In this document: one piece after another, positions 50,128 to 57,855 of the stretch
Layout of the letters: every line of letters starts with the position of its first letter
Numbering within the stretch: the stretch's first letter is position 1
Assembly (NCBI GenBank): GCA_910587915.1
Contig: CAJUOB010000005.1
Coordinates: 62,001 to 126,000, forward strand
Direction of reading: 5' to 3'
DNA from: an uncultured Muribaculaceae bacterium
Lineage (GTDB): Bacteria; Bacteroidota; Bacteroidia; Bacteroidales; Muribaculaceae
Length of the DNA stretch: 64,000 nucleotides
Translations under genes and position numbers: made by a program
Notes under the pieces: model-generated
Told to the model about the DNA's origin: nothing
The model's input: the letters and a program-made list of their open reading frames with translations, nothing else
Databases searched by the model: none

Positions 50128-51671
50128 GCACAATCCGCCTCATACTCAGTCTATCGGCCATACTGTTCGCCACATTGTGGGCCGAAGGTCGCCGGGCACC
50201 CGAGGCATTCAAAGATCTCGACCGCCAGCTCGAGCTGCGCCCTGTGCACCTTGCCAAGCGTCAGAAGCATATCGATAGCCTCACATCAAAGCTAAGTACG
50301 CAGGAGAGCAACCACAGGCTTCTCGCCGCCATAGCCGAAGCATACTCCGGCTTCGACAACGACTCTGCATTGGTATACCTCACCCGTGCTATCGAAAATT
50401 CACGTGGAGTACACCGCAACCACTATATATGGAAGAGAAGTTCCCTGTTGCCTCTGGCCGGATTTTTCCAGAATGCCGAGAGCGACTTCTCCGCCATAGA
50501 CCCCGACAGTGTTCCCATGCACCTTCTCCCGTCGTACTACGACGCCGGCCGACAGCTATACAGCTATCTCAGCGCATTTTTCAACTCATATCCCGACATC
50601 AAGGCGAAATACTCAGCCAAAGCCTTATACATGCAGGAAAAGCTACTTGGCACACTGCCACAGGAAAGCGCCGACTACAAATTCAACCTCGGGGAGTACT
50701 ACTTCCTCACAGGAAGCTATGTAAAGGCAAAAGTATTGCTGCAAGAGCTTATCGACAACATGCCGGAACATAGCAAATTCTCCGCCCGTGCAGCCCACCA
50801 CCTTGCGAGCATAGCACATACCGAAGGCGATGACGACTCCTATGCCTACTATCTTGCCCTTTCCGCTATAGCCGACCTGAAATCGGCAACCCGCGAAGTA
50901 GCCTCCCTTCAAGAACTCGGCGTACAGCTGCACACACGAGGCGACGTATCGCGCGCATACCACTATCTGTCGACAGCCGTAGAAAACGCGGTCGAATGCA
51001 GAGCACCGCTCCGCATGATCGAAAGCTCCAAGTCGCTGCCATTGATAGAGCGGGCACATAGCGCGAGCATACAGAAATGGCGCCGAAACATGTACATGGT
51101 AGTGGCCATGCTCGCTCTTTTGCTTCTTGGCCTGGGTGTGACATTGTTCCTGCTGCGCCGTGAGATGAAAAAAATGGCCAACCTGCAAATAAAACTCCGC
51201 GCGGCCAACACCGCGAAGGAAGTGTACATAAGCCGGTTCTTGCAGCTATGCTCTATCTACATGGACAAACTCAACCAATTCTGCAAGATAAGCGCCCGTA
51301 AAATCGCAGCAGGACAGACCGATGAGCTCTACCGCATGGTTAAGTCCGGTAAATTCATCGAAGAACAGAGCAACGAGTTCTACCAGGTTTTCGACAGTGC
51401 ATTCCTACACATTTATCCCGGCTTTGTCGATGAGGTAAACGCCCTACTGCTACCCGACTGTCAGATAGAACTGAAAGACGGAGAGAAGCTCAACACCGAC
51501 CTCCGCATCCTCGCCTTTATGCGTCTTGGCATCGAGGAAAGCGCACGCATCGCCCAAGTGCTTAATTATTCGTTAAATACAATCTACGCGTATAGAAACC
51601 GCCTGAAAGCACGTGCTATAAACCGAGATACTTTCGAAGCCGATATAATGAAAATCGACTCTGCAACTTAA
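50124..51671 (+). CDS. DUF6377 membrane-anchored regulator, copy 1
   Basis: A 515-residue protein: signal sequence, a periplasmic region of TPR-like helices (about 45-325), one transmembrane helix (about 330-352), a coiled-coil (REMKKMANLQIKLRAANTAKEVYISRFL) and a cytoplasmic C-terminus with the helix-turn-helix-like segment LRILAFMRLGIEESARIAQVLNYSLNTIYAYRNRLKARA. This is the DUF6377 layout. It is presumably a one-component sensor-regulator, though direct DNA binding is not shown. It overlaps mutL by 4 bases. A paralogue is at 54257-55807. Confidence 0.88.
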   Translation: MSTIRLILSLSAILFATLWAEGRRAPEAFKDLDRQLELRPVHLAKRQKHIDSLTSKLSTQESNHRLLAAIAEAYSGFDNDSALVYLTRAIENSRGVHRNHYIWKRSSLLPLAGFFQNAESDFSAIDPDSVPMHLLPSYYDAGRQLYSYLSAFFNSYPDIKAKYSAKALYMQEKLLGTLPQESADYKFNLGEYYFLTGSYVKAKVLLQELIDNMPEHSKFSARAAHHLASIAHTEGDDDSYAYYLALSAIADLKSATREVASLQELGVQLHTRGDVSRAYHYLSTAVENAVECRAPLRMIESSKSLPLIERAHSASIQKWRRNMYMVVAMLALLLLGLGVTLFLLRREMKKMANLQIKLRAANTAKEVYISRFLQLCSIYMDKLNQFCKISARKIAAGQTDELYRMVKSGKFIEEQSNEFYQVFDSAFLHIYPGFVDEVNALLLPDCQIELKDGEKLNTDLRILAFMRLGIEESARIAQVLNYSLNTIYAYRNRLKARAINRDTFEADIMKIDSAT

Positions 51672-51777
51672 GCGCATATTTATATTTTCAGAGCAAAAAT
51701 CCCCATGTTATAGCCTGATAACGTGGGGATTAATATTCACAGACATTTATATCTGTCCGTAATTCCTTTATATAGTA

Positions 51778-51809
51778 TTGACATCGCGCTCCAAGTTGTT
51801 GTAATTTTG
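51778..51809 (+). promoter_or_regulatory. Promoter of a non-coding unit after DUF6377 copy 1
   Basis: TTG at 51778-51780, a 21-base spacer and TAATTTTG at 51802-51809. No gene begins before the terminator at 52020-52052. A weaker hairpin at 51698-51731 probably ends the DUF6377 transcript. Confidence 0.72.
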
Positions 51810-51815
51810 TATCAC

Positions 51816-52052
51816 AAAGATAAATACACGATATTTAGTTTTAGGGTTAGTATAGATTGTTAGTACTTAATGTCTCCCATCTAATTTATCATCACATCCG
51901 ATAGAACCACTGTCTCCTGGCATATGCCGTGGACGACGAGGGTTCGACTCATCTGATGATTGAATGGAAAATGTGTTTTATGTTAGTTATGTAATTGTTT
52001 TAAGCCAATTAAAACGCGACAAGGCGCCCTCGTGAGAAGGCGCCTTGATTGT
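51816..52052 (+). ncRNA. Candidate structured small RNA
   Basis: A unit of about 235 bases bounded by the promoter at 51778-51809 and a terminator. The centre folds as nested pairs: 51877-51880 with 51964-51967, 51888-51894 with 51954-51960, 51904-51908 with 51941-51945, 51915-51917 with 51931-51933, and an apical GGC/GCC hairpin around ATAT (51919-51928). A 23-codon frame at 51964-52035 (starting MENVFYVSY) ends with its stop inside the terminator loop. The BASS transporter downstream has a separate TACCTTTG box at 52082-52089. An RNA role is more likely than a peptide, but both are open. Confidence 0.5.
52020..52052 (+). terminator. GTGA-loop terminator before the BASS gene
   Basis: A stem of 12 positions with one mismatch (52020-52031 with 52036-52047), very GC-rich, with loop GTGA at 52032-52035 and a weak T tail. 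Confidence 0.82.
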
Positions 52053-52097
52053 TATCCGGCTCTACAGACACACTTTTTTTGTACCTTTGCAGCCGAA

Positions 52098-53027
52098 ATG
52101 GAAAGACACGCTAAAATAGCCGCCATACAGCAGCGGCTCAAACCATGGATGTTCCCGATAGCAATGGTACTGGGAGTTATCTTCCACAGCTATATCTATA
52201 AAGTGGAATGGATTGTACCCTACCTCATATTCACCATGCTCACCATCACCTTCTGCCGCGTAAAGCCTCGGGAGTTCGACCTCAGCCCCATGCTTTGGAT
52301 TATGCTTGCGGTGCAGATAATCGGGGCCATCGGTGTATACGTGGCCCTGAAACCGCTAAATTCCGATGTGGCACAGGCCACCTTCATATGCGTGCTATGC
52401 CCCACAGCGACAGCCGCACCGGTGGTCACAGGCATGCTCGGAGGGAGCATACCGCGTGTGGCTGCATTTTCTGTCATCAGCAACCTTGCCGTAGCCATTC
52501 TTGCTCCGGCTCTATTCACATGGGTGGGAAATAATACAGAACTCAGTTTTATTGAAGAATTTACTTCCATAGCGCTCAAAGTGGCGCCTATGATAGTTTT
52601 TCCTTTATTGGTGGCATTCCTGCTCTACTTCTTTGCGCCCAAGGCTCATGCCGCAGTAGCCAAAGTACAGGGAATCTCCTTCTATCTATGGTCAATATCT
52701 CTCATTGTGGTAGTCGGAAGAGCTGTATCCTTTGTAATGGCCGAACCCGCCGGAGCCATTCCACAGATGATCGCAATGGCGATTGCAGCAGGTGCTGTAT
52801 GTGCCATTCAATTCATAATCGGACGCAAGGTAGGCCGTCGGTACGGCGATCCTGTCTCCGGCGCGCAAGGACTGGGCCAGAAAAACACCGTGTTAGCAGT
52901 ATGGATGGCTCTGACCTATCTCAATCCCATCTCATCGGTCGGCCCCGCCGCGTATATCGCATGGCAAAACACCATAAACTCTCTGCAGATATATTTCAAG
53001 ACCAAAAGAGACATCCATAAAAACTGA
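52098..53027 (+). CDS. Bile acid:sodium symporter (BASS) family transporter
   Basis: A 309-residue inner-membrane protein with nine or ten helices. Family features include CVLCPTATAAPVVTGMLGGS and the crossover region GQKNTVLAVWMALTYLNPISSVGPAAYIAWQN. Bacterial BASS proteins move bile acids, pantothenate, pyruvate or other organic anions with sodium; the substrate is unknown. The ATG at 52098 lies eight bases after the TACCTTTG box at 52082-52089, so the leader is only a few bases. Followed 78 bases later by a Crp/Fnr-type gene. Confidence 0.88.
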   Translation: MERHAKIAAIQQRLKPWMFPIAMVLGVIFHSYIYKVEWIVPYLIFTMLTITFCRVKPREFDLSPMLWIMLAVQIIGAIGVYVALKPLNSDVAQATFICVLCPTATAAPVVTGMLGGSIPRVAAFSVISNLAVAILAPALFTWVGNNTELSFIEEFTSIALKVAPMIVFPLLVAFLLYFFAPKAHAAVAKVQGISFYLWSISLIVVVGRAVSFVMAEPAGAIPQMIAMAIAAGAVCAIQFIIGRKVGRRYGDPVSGAQGLGQKNTVLAVWMALTYLNPISSVGPAAYIAWQNTINSLQIYFKTKRDIHKN

Positions 53028-53105
53028 ACATTTACAGCATCCCGGTGTTGAAATCATAAGGACAGCACGGCAGGACAAGCGCCTTGTCGCCAAAATTTTC
53101 TTTCT

Positions 53106-53804
53106 ATGGCAAGCATGTTAGAGCAACTTATGGAACTGCCCCTTCTGAAAGGTGCAAGTATATCGACAATGTCGAAAATTGTCGGAGAATCAAAGTTCCA
53201 TTTTCTTAAATATCCCGCCGGTGAGACCATAATAAACGCCGGCGACAAATGCGAACATATCACATTTATCCTTTCCGGTAGCATCCGGTCAACAATCGAG
53301 AACGCCAACGGACGCTTCTCCGTAAGCCAGACACTTACCGGTCCGACTGTGGTTTCTCCCGACTTTTTGTTTGGCAAAACTACCCGCTACCCATTCACCG
53401 CCAAGGCCATCGACAGCGTAAGCATACTCCAGATATCCAAATACGACTTCATCCACATCCTCGACAGCGACCATGTGTTCCTGTTCAATTTCATCAACAC
53501 ACTGTCGGTCGACGCTCAAAAAGGCATTGGCGGTCTGATGTCTCTAACCACTGCCGATGTCGCCCAACGAATTGCATATTGGATTTCAGCCCTCACACAA
53601 AATTCAGGCACCGACATTGTGCTCACCTGCCGGCGCCGCGATTTGTGCTCTCTCTTCAGCGTGCAGCGCAACACTTTCGACAGTGCTTTGGAAGGATTGG
53701 CAAGTAAGGGAATACTGGAATACGACACCCGTGAACTCCGAATACTCGATCGTCGAAAACTCCTGGCCCTGCTTGAGACCAGCCACGAAGACTCCGACGA
53801 ATAA
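53106..53804 (+). CDS. Crp/Fnr-family transcription regulator
   Basis: A 232-residue protein: a cyclic-nucleotide-binding-like beta-roll (residues about 12-125; FLKYPAGETIINAGDKCEHITFILSGSIRSTIEN) and a C-terminal winged helix (TTADVAQRIAYWISAL, RRRDLCSLFSVQRNTFDSALEGLASKGILEYDTRELRILD). The phosphate-binding cassette for cAMP (GExxxRSAxV) is missing, and no Fnr cysteine cluster is present, so the signal is unknown. Likely cotranscribed with the BASS transporter, whose expression it might control. A terminator follows. Confidence 0.88.
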   Translation: MASMLEQLMELPLLKGASISTMSKIVGESKFHFLKYPAGETIINAGDKCEHITFILSGSIRSTIENANGRFSVSQTLTGPTVVSPDFLFGKTTRYPFTAKAIDSVSILQISKYDFIHILDSDHVFLFNFINTLSVDAQKGIGGLMSLTTADVAQRIAYWISALTQNSGTDIVLTCRRRDLCSLFSVQRNTFDSALEGLASKGILEYDTRELRILDRRKLLALLETSHEDSDE

Positions 53805-53857
53805 ACCTTTTTCAGCTCTGCAGGCAACACCGCTCACCGACAGCTTGACCAAAATAA

Positions 53858-53890
53858 AAGGCTCCATCTCGCGATGGGGCCTTCTATTTC
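53858..53890 (+). terminator. Terminator after the Crp/Fnr gene
   Basis: A 10-base stem with one wobble pair (53858-53867 with 53874-53883), a 6-base loop and a T-rich tail. Confidence 0.8.
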
Positions 53891-53917
53891 AACCGTCCGG
53901 TTGCTATAACCGTCCGG
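53891..53917 (+). repeat. Direct repeat of AACCGTCCGG
   Basis: Two exact 10-base copies at 53891-53900 and 53908-53917, with start points 17 bases apart, just after the terminator. The rest of 53918-54204 is AT-rich, with no gene I can support. Confidence 0.6.
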
Positions 53918-54204
53918 AACTAAAACAAACCTTGGAAAATGCAGCGTAACGTGGTATCCTTTATTGGCGCCCATTTAGTTATTCCTGATACCTCCCGGAC
54001 GCCGGACACCTCGATCCTATCGGAAATCGCTGTCCAAATTATCGAACCATTATAATCTTTGCAATACAAAGATACGCACCACTTGCGAGCTTCTGCCACC
54101 AACAAAACGCTTTTTCTCGGAAATATAAATATTTTTTATCAGTATATTTTTAATATCCTGCAAGTTAGCAATTGTTAAATATAAACATTAATATAGAATT
54201 ATAC

Positions 54205-54235
54205 TTGATTATATCCGAAGGAAATGTTACTTTTG
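54205..54235 (+). promoter_or_regulatory. Promoter of DUF6377 copy 2
   Basis: TTG at 54205-54207, a 20-base spacer and TACTTTTG at 54228-54235. The leader to the ATG at 54257 is about 15 bases. Confidence 0.8.
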
Positions 54236-54256
54236 CACCCGTACTAACCCCCTGTA

Positions 54257-55807
54257 ATGCTCCCCATTTTGACAAGACTTCTGTTGATACTATCCTTTAT
54301 GCTGTCGGTGATTTATTCATCGGCCCGGACACGTATAACCGACCTCGATCCATACCTTTTCGGGGACTCTCTTGAGATTGTACGAAGTTCCAGCTATCCT
54401 GACAGTCTAAAAAAAATCCGCAAAAACAACCGGCCGTCAGCCAAGCGAGTCAGAGCGGCGCAGGATCTTGGCGACTTCTTCATGGAGCGACACACCGACT
54501 CGGCATTCATCTATTGGAATATTGCCAAGGACGAGGCTACGGCACTCGGACTCGATGACGAAGCCATGCGCATACGCATGAAAATCGACAGCCGCATGCA
54601 ATTTATAGGCATGGGAGCCGACGGATACACCGATTTCAAAACGATCGATCCATCCGGCTTTTCCCCGGAATTGAAAAGAGCCTACTATCTGGCAGCTAGC
54701 GAAATGTACCACAACCTCTCTTTGAAATACCCTGACTCCAAACAAAAGAACCGCCTGATTTCCAAAACTGTTGAGGCTATCGACTCTCTCATTCCATACT
54801 ACTCAGCCGATAATCCCATACACAGCTATCTATATGCATACCGCAGTCTGATAACAGGCAACAAATCGATAGCGGCAGCCTCGCTTGCAGAGATTCTGCC
54901 GAGTCTTACCCATCGGCCGTCGCATTATATATATGCGCTCTACATGCTTGCCGAGTTCTACAAAGACAATCCTAACAGACGCGACGATTACCTATCGTAT
55001 CTCTCCCAGGCCGCCATAGCCAGTCTACGAAAGGGCGTTATAAATCCAAGTATAACAGCGGAGCTTGGACGCGAACTGTATATCAATGGCGACCGTAAAC
55101 GAGGAGCACGATGCATAAACCTTGCATTCAGTGCAAGCGATAACGAACTCGGCATATATCACATGCGAAATACCAGCGAGTATGCTCCCATGCTTGCCGG
55201 AGGCGATAATCGCGAACTGATGATGCGCAATGTGGCATCGGCCTTCCTTCTTTTAGTCATCGCTGCACTATGTATATTCCTGATAGACAGCCGACGGATG
55301 GCGAGAAAGCAAGCGGTTGCGCACAATAAAACGATAGCTGATCTCAAAGCCGAGACCACAGAACTGCGCACAGAATGCCGCAGCTACCTATCGCTGGCAT
55401 TCTTAGCTCTGGAAGGACTTAAAGACCTAAACCGATACGCACATCGGAAATTGACTGCCGGACAAGCAAAAGACCTCTTCAAGGATCTGGAGCAGGGAAC
55501 ATTTATGCAGTCCCAGACCGACCGATTCTTCGAGGAACTCGATTCGTTGTTTCTCAAATCCGAGCCCGATTTTCTCAATAAGCTAAACAGCCTGCTCCAG
55601 CCCGAACAAAGACTCGAATTAATGCCAGGGAACCGCATGTCGCCGGAGTTAAGAATCGCAGCACTGATGCATCATGGAATTACCGACAGTTCACGAATAG
55701 CATCTGTGCTGGGGCTGTCGCTCAACACCGTCTACACATATCGGAATCGGCTCAAAGGACGGGCAATCGACCGCTCTACATTCGAAGCGGAGCTTGCTAA
55801 TATCTAA
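54257..55807 (+). CDS. DUF6377 membrane-anchored regulator, copy 2
   Basis: A 516-residue paralogue of the gene at 50124-51671 with the same order: signal sequence, TPR-like helical periplasmic part, transmembrane helix (about 331-349; NVASAFLLLVIAALCIFLI), coiled-coil and the C-terminal helix-turn-helix-like block (LRIAALMHHGITDSSRIASVLGLSLNTVYTYRNRLKGRA). Sequence identity between the two is concentrated in the C-terminal block. It has its own promoter. No partner transporter or polysaccharide locus is adjacent, so the target genes cannot be named. Confidence 0.88.
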   Translation: MLPILTRLLLILSFMLSVIYSSARTRITDLDPYLFGDSLEIVRSSSYPDSLKKIRKNNRPSAKRVRAAQDLGDFFMERHTDSAFIYWNIAKDEATALGLDDEAMRIRMKIDSRMQFIGMGADGYTDFKTIDPSGFSPELKRAYYLAASEMYHNLSLKYPDSKQKNRLISKTVEAIDSLIPYYSADNPIHSYLYAYRSLITGNKSIAAASLAEILPSLTHRPSHYIYALYMLAEFYKDNPNRRDDYLSYLSQAAIASLRKGVINPSITAELGRELYINGDRKRGARCINLAFSASDNELGIYHMRNTSEYAPMLAGGDNRELMMRNVASAFLLLVIAALCIFLIDSRRMARKQAVAHNKTIADLKAETTELRTECRSYLSLAFLALEGLKDLNRYAHRKLTAGQAKDLFKDLEQGTFMQSQTDRFFEELDSLFLKSEPDFLNKLNSLLQPEQRLELMPGNRMSPELRIAALMHHGITDSSRIASVLGLSLNTVYTYRNRLKGRAIDRSTFEAELANI

Positions 55808-55948
55808 GATTACACCTATAATAAGACTTATATTTAGCCTAAAACCACAAAGTTTTATATTATTGAGAGTAAGTACTTTACGGCAAAATACTCTTTATAT
55901 TTATTTATATTGCATTTGTTTTATTGCAGACTCCGTTGCTTTCCGGCC

Positions 55949-56103
55949 TAACTTTGCAGTGTAAATAAATTTTGGTCTAAGATATAAAAGGTTAAAACAA
56001 AGAATTAGGACAAAGATTTTTATAGGATAAGAAAAATGGTTTTAGGTATTTAGTGTTAGAATCACTACTGAAAAAGGCGGACCGTGAGGTTCGCCTTTTT
56101 CAG
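55949..56103 (+). ncRNA. Candidate orphan small RNA between convergent genes
   Basis: A TAACTTTG box at 55949-55956 (with a TTG at 55924-55926, 22 bases upstream) should start transcription near 55963. The transcript would end at the GTGA-loop terminator at 56068-56103. No gene follows on this strand before 57856. The body is A-rich, with a small hairpin (TAGTG/CACTA near 56051-56066) and no open frame of note. The 155 bases between 55808 and the box hold nothing else I recognise. Confidence 0.45.
56068..56103. terminator. Bidirectional GTGA-loop terminator
   Basis: A stem of about 16 pairs (56068-56083 with 56088-56103) around GTGA, with A and T runs built into the stem so that it can act on both strands. 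It overlaps the last four bases of the minus-strand gene at 56100-56924. Confidence 0.85.
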
Positions 56104-56924
56104 TGGAGTTCACATCGCGGAAATGCATCGATAAAGCTACCAGGAGTACAATTAAATATCTTTACCCCTCTTTTTGATGCATATCGGGCGATATCTATAT
56201 AGCTGCGGAATGCCACAGCAAAACTCTCTACAATCATATGAAGCCGGTATCCCTTGTATTCATGTCGAACACGTGCTTTTTCCTCGGCGCCATCGGTGTA
56301 GAAATGTTCCTGAACCGACACAACTTCATTATCGTCGGAAACCGATAGAGTCTTCATCCATGAGTGATCAGCTCCGACAATATCTATCTCTCTAAAACCC
56401 ACCGCGATAGCCAGCATGATGGCAGGAATGAGTACATTTCGCGGACGCGGCATGGCAAGATTGAGACGGTATAAAACATCGCTTATACAGTCGAAACCCT
56501 CAGCTCCGACGGCATTAAAGCCTTCCACGGCCACAGTTCCGGGACCAAGTATTGTACGTACCTTGGAAACCAAGGATGCCGGAACAAACAATGTCATAGC
56601 CCAATCGACACTTCTCAACGATTTCCACAGCAACTCGAGATTGGCATCGGAAGCCCCACTGAAAAAATGAGGGTCGGCCAACACATAGTATCTCGGACGC
56701 AGTTTGGCAAATACCGGCGCGTTTGCAGCAAAATTCACAGCCATAGTAGGCACAGAACACAGCAAATCCATATGCGCATCGATGGTACTGTTGAGCGACG
56801 GGCCGTTACCCATCACTATGATCCTGCCGCCATCGGCCGAACTACTCACTGTCGGACGACGGGATTGAAGCACCACCTTGCCAAGACTTTTAACGGTCTG
56901 GAATATCTTATCACTTATGTTCAT
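56100..56924 (-). CDS. DUF115/MptE-like Rossmann-fold protein
   Basis: A 274-residue cytosolic protein. The nucleotide-binding start RIIVMGNGPSLNSTI followed by VPTMAVNFAANAPVFAKLRPRYYVLADPHFF is characteristic of DUF115/MptE-like proteins, which include hydroxymethylpterin pyrophosphokinases and glycosyltransferase-like enzymes with a similar GNGPSL loop. A second conserved part is GFREIDIVGADHSWM. In Bacteroidetes these often sit in surface-glycan loci, so a transferase role is possible. It overlaps the upstream epimerase-like gene by 4 bases. Confidence 0.72.
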   Translation of the reverse strand: MNISDKIFQTVKSLGKVVLQSRRPTVSSSADGGRIIVMGNGPSLNSTIDAHMDLLCSVPTMAVNFAANAPVFAKLRPRYYVLADPHFFSGASDANLELLWKSLRSVDWAMTLFVPASLVSKVRTILGPGTVAVEGFNAVGAEGFDCISDVLYRLNLAMPRPRNVLIPAIMLAIAVGFREIDIVGADHSWMKTLSVSDDNEVVSVQEHFYTDGAEEKARVRHEYKGYRLHMIVESFAVAFRSYIDIARYASKRGVKIFNCTPGSFIDAFPRCELH

Positions 56925-57622
56925 AAACTCGATTCGTCGTATACATGGGTGCGAAGATATTCTGTGACCGGAGTCGGCCTATAATCCACATCGCGGCACA
57001 AAGCCGAGCAGTCGAACGTACGCTGCGTCGTAAACCTACGATAGAGACGTCGGCCGTACAGAATGCGTCCAAACCACAGCTGTCCTTTGGTACTTAGCGT
57101 CGACACATGTTTTTCCCTCATTCTGAACGCAAGGCTATCGACAAGCTCACGAAACATGGGATTAGCCCCATCTGTAACATTGTACACAGCCTCTTGAGCG
57201 CCACCTTTCACCAGCGCAGCCACTGCCTGAGCAACATCCGTGGCATGAACCACACTTACGCGGGCGTCATTTCCGGCAAAATGCATCAGATAGCCTTTCC
57301 AGATTTTTTCAGTCAGTTCCCGCGGCCACCCGGTCATACCGGTACCTATGATATCGGCACACCTTAGCACCACCGGAGCCTTCGAGGCCGCAGCGCACTC
57401 GCTCCGGAAACGACTCTCAAGCGTATGCCAGTCGGATTGCTCATCGACCGGAGAATCCTCGGCAATAAGCGTGCCCTCCTGCAGGGAATACACATCGACC
57501 GACGACAACATGACACAACAATCGGCATCGGCTGGAGACGACACAAACTCGCATCCGGGCATAGCCCGCCTCATGTATGGCTCCACAAAAGCACGTTCGG
57601 GTGCATATAAATAGACTTTCAT
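56921..57622 (-). CDS. Reduced NAD-epimerase/dehydratase-like protein
   Basis: A 233-residue protein starting at the ATG at 57622 (MKVYLYAPERAF). Parts of the extended short-chain dehydrogenase fold are visible: CCVMLSSVDVYSLQEGTLIAEDSP, where the SS-x-VY pattern matches epimerases, VVLRCADIIGTGM and VVHATDVAQAVAALVKGG with YNVTDG. The N-terminal GxxGxxG loop is missing and the usual YxxxK is not kept (WHTLESR), so it probably lacks normal cofactor-dependent catalysis. Coupled to the DUF115-type gene; they may act on the same glycan or metabolite. Confidence 0.72.
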   Translation of the reverse strand: MKVYLYAPERAFVEPYMRRAMPGCEFVSSPADADCCVMLSSVDVYSLQEGTLIAEDSPVDEQSDWHTLESRFRSECAAASKAPVVLRCADIIGTGMTGWPRELTEKIWKGYLMHFAGNDARVSVVHATDVAQAVAALVKGGAQEAVYNVTDGANPMFRELVDSLAFRMREKHVSTLSTKGQLWFGRILYGRRLYRRFTTQRTFDCSALCRDVDYRPTPVTEYLRTHVYDESSL

Positions 57623-57855
57623 CAGGAAAAGTGATAGAATATCATCATAACAATTGCTGAAACTCACGCATGGTGCTGATTCAGCATAATACATCAAGCC
57701 AGCATAAGCTTAGGGCTTTCAAGATACAAAATTACAAAAACATCGCGAAAGCACACATTTTTTCCGTTTTTATGCAGTTTGCGGCATTCGAAACACAATT
57801 CTAATTAGTAACTTTGTAGTTCATAAACCAATCTCAAATCATCTTCTTTCCGACC

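Noticed and set aside
45619..51875. A 13-base complementarity (TAGTACTTAATGT) between two of the non-coding units
   Set aside because: Matches of this length are expected many times by chance in AT-rich DNA of this window size.
51901..51960. A GAGGGTTCGACTC stretch that looks like a tRNA or tmRNA T-arm
   Set aside because: No matching acceptor stem, D-arm or CCA end, and no tmRNA start motif is found nearby. The bases take part in another nested fold.
53920..54105. A 61-codon minus-strand frame between the Crp gene and DUF6377 copy 2
   Set aside because: No promoter, signal or domain, and it lies in AT-rich spacer sequence. Not supportable as a gene.
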